Source of the DNA: CAYQQJ01 sp964419935
GTDB lineage: Bacteria > Pseudomonadota > Gammaproteobacteria > Pseudomonadales > Cellvibrionaceae
Reading direction: 5' to 3'
Length of the DNA: 33,342 nucleotides
Assembly (NCBI GenBank): GCA_964419935.1
Contig: CAYQQJ010000039.1
Coordinates: forward strand, 1 to 33,342
A program made the translations under genes and the position numbers. The notes under the pieces were generated by a model that did not search any database, was not told the origin of the DNA, and was given only the letters and a program-made list of their open reading frames with translations. Below are positions 32,055-33,342 of the stretch, in pieces (within the stretch, counting starts at the first letter, position 1; every line of letters starts with the position of its first letter).

Positions 32055-33342
32055 ATGGTCGACGACGACACCGCCACGAAATCTCGTATCGCTACCAAAA
32101 CTGACAAGACTCACGCCGCCAAAACGCCAGCCGCCAAAGCAAGGGCAAAGAAATCTATGTCATCAACCGAATCAGTCGATAAAGCCACTTCCACCACTAC
32201 AACCTCATCCTATGACCCCGGCGCCGTGCTGGCTGCACTCCAGGCCGTGCGTGACGGCGATTTTTCCGTCCGTCTGCCCGCCGACTGGACCGGCATTGAA
32301 GGCAAGATTGCGGATACCTTCAACGATATTGTCATGACCAATAGCCGCGTCGCCAGTGAGCTGGAGCGCGTGGGCCAGGCGGTGGGCCAGGAAGGCAAAA
32401 CCCGCCAGCGCGTGCAGTGTGACCGGCGTTTGGGCGCCTGGGGCGCCATGGAATCCTCTGTCAACACGCTGATTGATGACCTGCTGTGGCCCACCCGCGA
32501 AGTGACCCGCAGTATTGCGGCGGTGGCCAAGGGGGACCTGTCCCAGACAGTCCCGCTGGAAATCGAAGGGCGCGAACTTCAAGGGGAGTTCCTGCGCTCA
32601 GCGAAGATCGTCAACACCATGATCGAGCAGATGAACGTGTTCACCTCGGAAGTAACCCGGGTGGCCCGGGAAGTGGGTGCGGAAGGTAAGCTCGGTGGCC
32701 AGGCCAAGGTGAAAGGCGTATCCGGGGCCTGGAAAGACCTGACGGATAACGTGAACTCCATGGCCAACAACCTGACGGACCAGGTGCGAAACATCTCCGA
32801 AGTGACCATCGCCGTGGCCAATGGTGACCTCTCCCGCAAAATTACCGTGGATTCCCGCGGTGAAATTCTCCAGCTGAAAGAAGCTATCAACACCATGGTG
32901 GACCAGCTGCGCTCCTTCGCCTCCGAAGTGACGCGAGTGGCCCGCGAGGTGGGTACCGAAGGTAAGCTCGGCGGCCAGGCCATTGTGCCGGGGGTTGCGG
33001 GTACCTGGAAAGATTTGACCGATAACGTGAACGTGATGGCGGTCAACCTAACCGACCAGGTGCGAGGTATCGCGGAGGTGGCAACGGCCATCGCCCGGGG
33101 TGACTTGTCCCGCAAAATTACGGTGGACGTAAAAGGCGAAATTCTCGAATTGAAAAACACCATCAATACGATGGTGGACCAGTTGAACGGCTTTGCCGCG
33201 GAAGTAACCCGTGTGGCCCGCGAGGTGGGTACCGAAGGTAAGCTCGGCGGCCAGGCGGAGGTACCGGGGGTTGCGGGAACCTGGAAGAACCTGACCGACA
33301 ACGTGAACTCCATGGCCGGCAACCTCACAGGCCAGGTGCGAA
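32055..33342 (+). CDS. Multi-HAMP domain signalling protein, probable soluble hybrid histidine kinase (5' part only)
   Basis: The frame opens at an ATG with AAGGGA upstream and runs off the window after 429 codons. Residues 1-52 are Ala/Lys/Thr/Ser-rich low complexity with no signal or membrane segment. From about residue 55 there are successive HAMP units (AVRDGDFSVRLP, AVAKGDLSQTVP, AVANGDLSRKITV, AIARGDLSRKITV) alternating with the spacer VAREVGTEGKLGGQA. This layout is that of Nik1/group III-type kinases, in which a chain of HAMP domains precedes GAF, kinase and receiver domains; those would lie beyond the edge. The unit is 92 codons, with near-identical DNA. The kinase identity is inferred, not seen. 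Confidence 0.88.
   Translation, partial: MVDDDTATKSRIATKTDKTHAAKTPAAKARAKKSMSSTESVDKATSTTTTSSYDPGAVLAALQAVRDGDFSVRLPADWTGIEGKIADTFNDIVMTNSRVASELERVGQAVGQEGKTRQRVQCDRRLGAWGAMESSVNTLIDDLLWPTREVTRSIAAVAKGDLSQTVPLEIEGRELQGEFLRSAKIVNTMIEQMNVFTSEVTRVAREVGAEGKLGGQAKVKGVSGAWKDLTDNVNSMANNLTDQVRNISEVTIAVANGDLSRKITVDSRGEILQLKEAINTMVDQLRSFASEVTRVAREVGTEGKLGGQAIVPGVAGTWKDLTDNVNVMAVNLTDQVRGIAEVATAIARGDLSRKITVDVKGEILELKNTINTMVDQLNGFAAEVTRVAREVGTEGKLGGQAEVPGVAGTWKNLTDNVNSMAGNLTGQVR

Noticed and set aside
32579..33328. Long open frame on the minus strand opposite the HAMP gene
   Set aside because: It is antisense to clearly coding HAMP repeats, and its translation simply repeats with the 276-bp unit; it lacks a start context and family resemblance.
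1..33342. CRISPR arrays, tRNA or rRNA genes
   Set aside because: No regularly spaced 24-40 nt direct repeats, no cloverleaf with GGTTCRANTCC arm and no rRNA segments were found by reading.

Overview
The window looks like a chromosomal segment of a gammaproteobacterium. The gene repertoire (FAN1-like nuclease with a DinG-type helicase, HrpB, PaiB, GFA, NirBD, a secreted GH19 chitinase with CBM6) would suit a Cellvibrionaceae or Pseudomonas-like polysaccharide degrader. That placement rests on gene content and protein style, not on a search. No rRNA, tRNA, CRISPR array or complete insertion sequence was seen.

Layout. 1-50: probable end of an IS5-type element cut by the window edge. 85-1326 (-): RND efflux adaptor lipoprotein. 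1750-4084 (+): AraC-type regulator and MFS exporter. 4227-5084 (+): HDOD protein. 5123-6130 (-): fatty acid desaturase. 6408-6848 (+): DUF442/Blh-type phosphatase-like protein. 6878-7672 (-): DUF2726 zinc-ribbon protein. 7937-8647 (-): RsuA/RluF-type protein with an altered active site. 8822-9514 (+): spermidine-synthase-like methyltransferase fold. 9614-10219 (-): DedA membrane protein between two inverted copies of a 33-nt palindromic repeat. 10517-13036 (-): large DUF349 protein.

13415-16257 (+) is the most distinctive part: four tightly packed genes that I do not recognise, partly of lower GC. The first carries a single-base frameshift, the second has a Ser-hydrolase-like HSDGA motif and a hydrophobic segment, and the third and fourth are diverged paralogs. 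The layout recalls an effector with duplicated immunity genes, but that reading is inference.

16393-20188 (-): assimilatory nitrite reductase operon nirB-nirD-FNT transporter. It is preceded by a good sigma-54 (-24/-12) element and, further upstream, by four GGTGCA half-sites spaced 21-23 bp apart, which suggests nitrogen control through an NtrC-like enhancer protein. 20709-24751 (-): two-gene DNA repair unit, a FAN1-like VRR-NUC nuclease and a helicase with an N-terminal PD-(D/E)XK domain, with overlapping stop and start codons. 24901-26322 (-): secreted chitinase with CBM6, a calcium-binding type beta-gamma-crystallin domain and a GH19 domain, followed by a clear intrinsic terminator. 26556-28664 (-): GFA, PaiB and polysaccharide deacetylase genes. 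28889-31531 (+): hrpB. 31738-32016: a MITE-like element with long terminal inverted repeats and CTAG flanks. 32055 to the right edge (+): the 5' part of a soluble multi-HAMP signalling protein built on a 276-bp DNA repeat.
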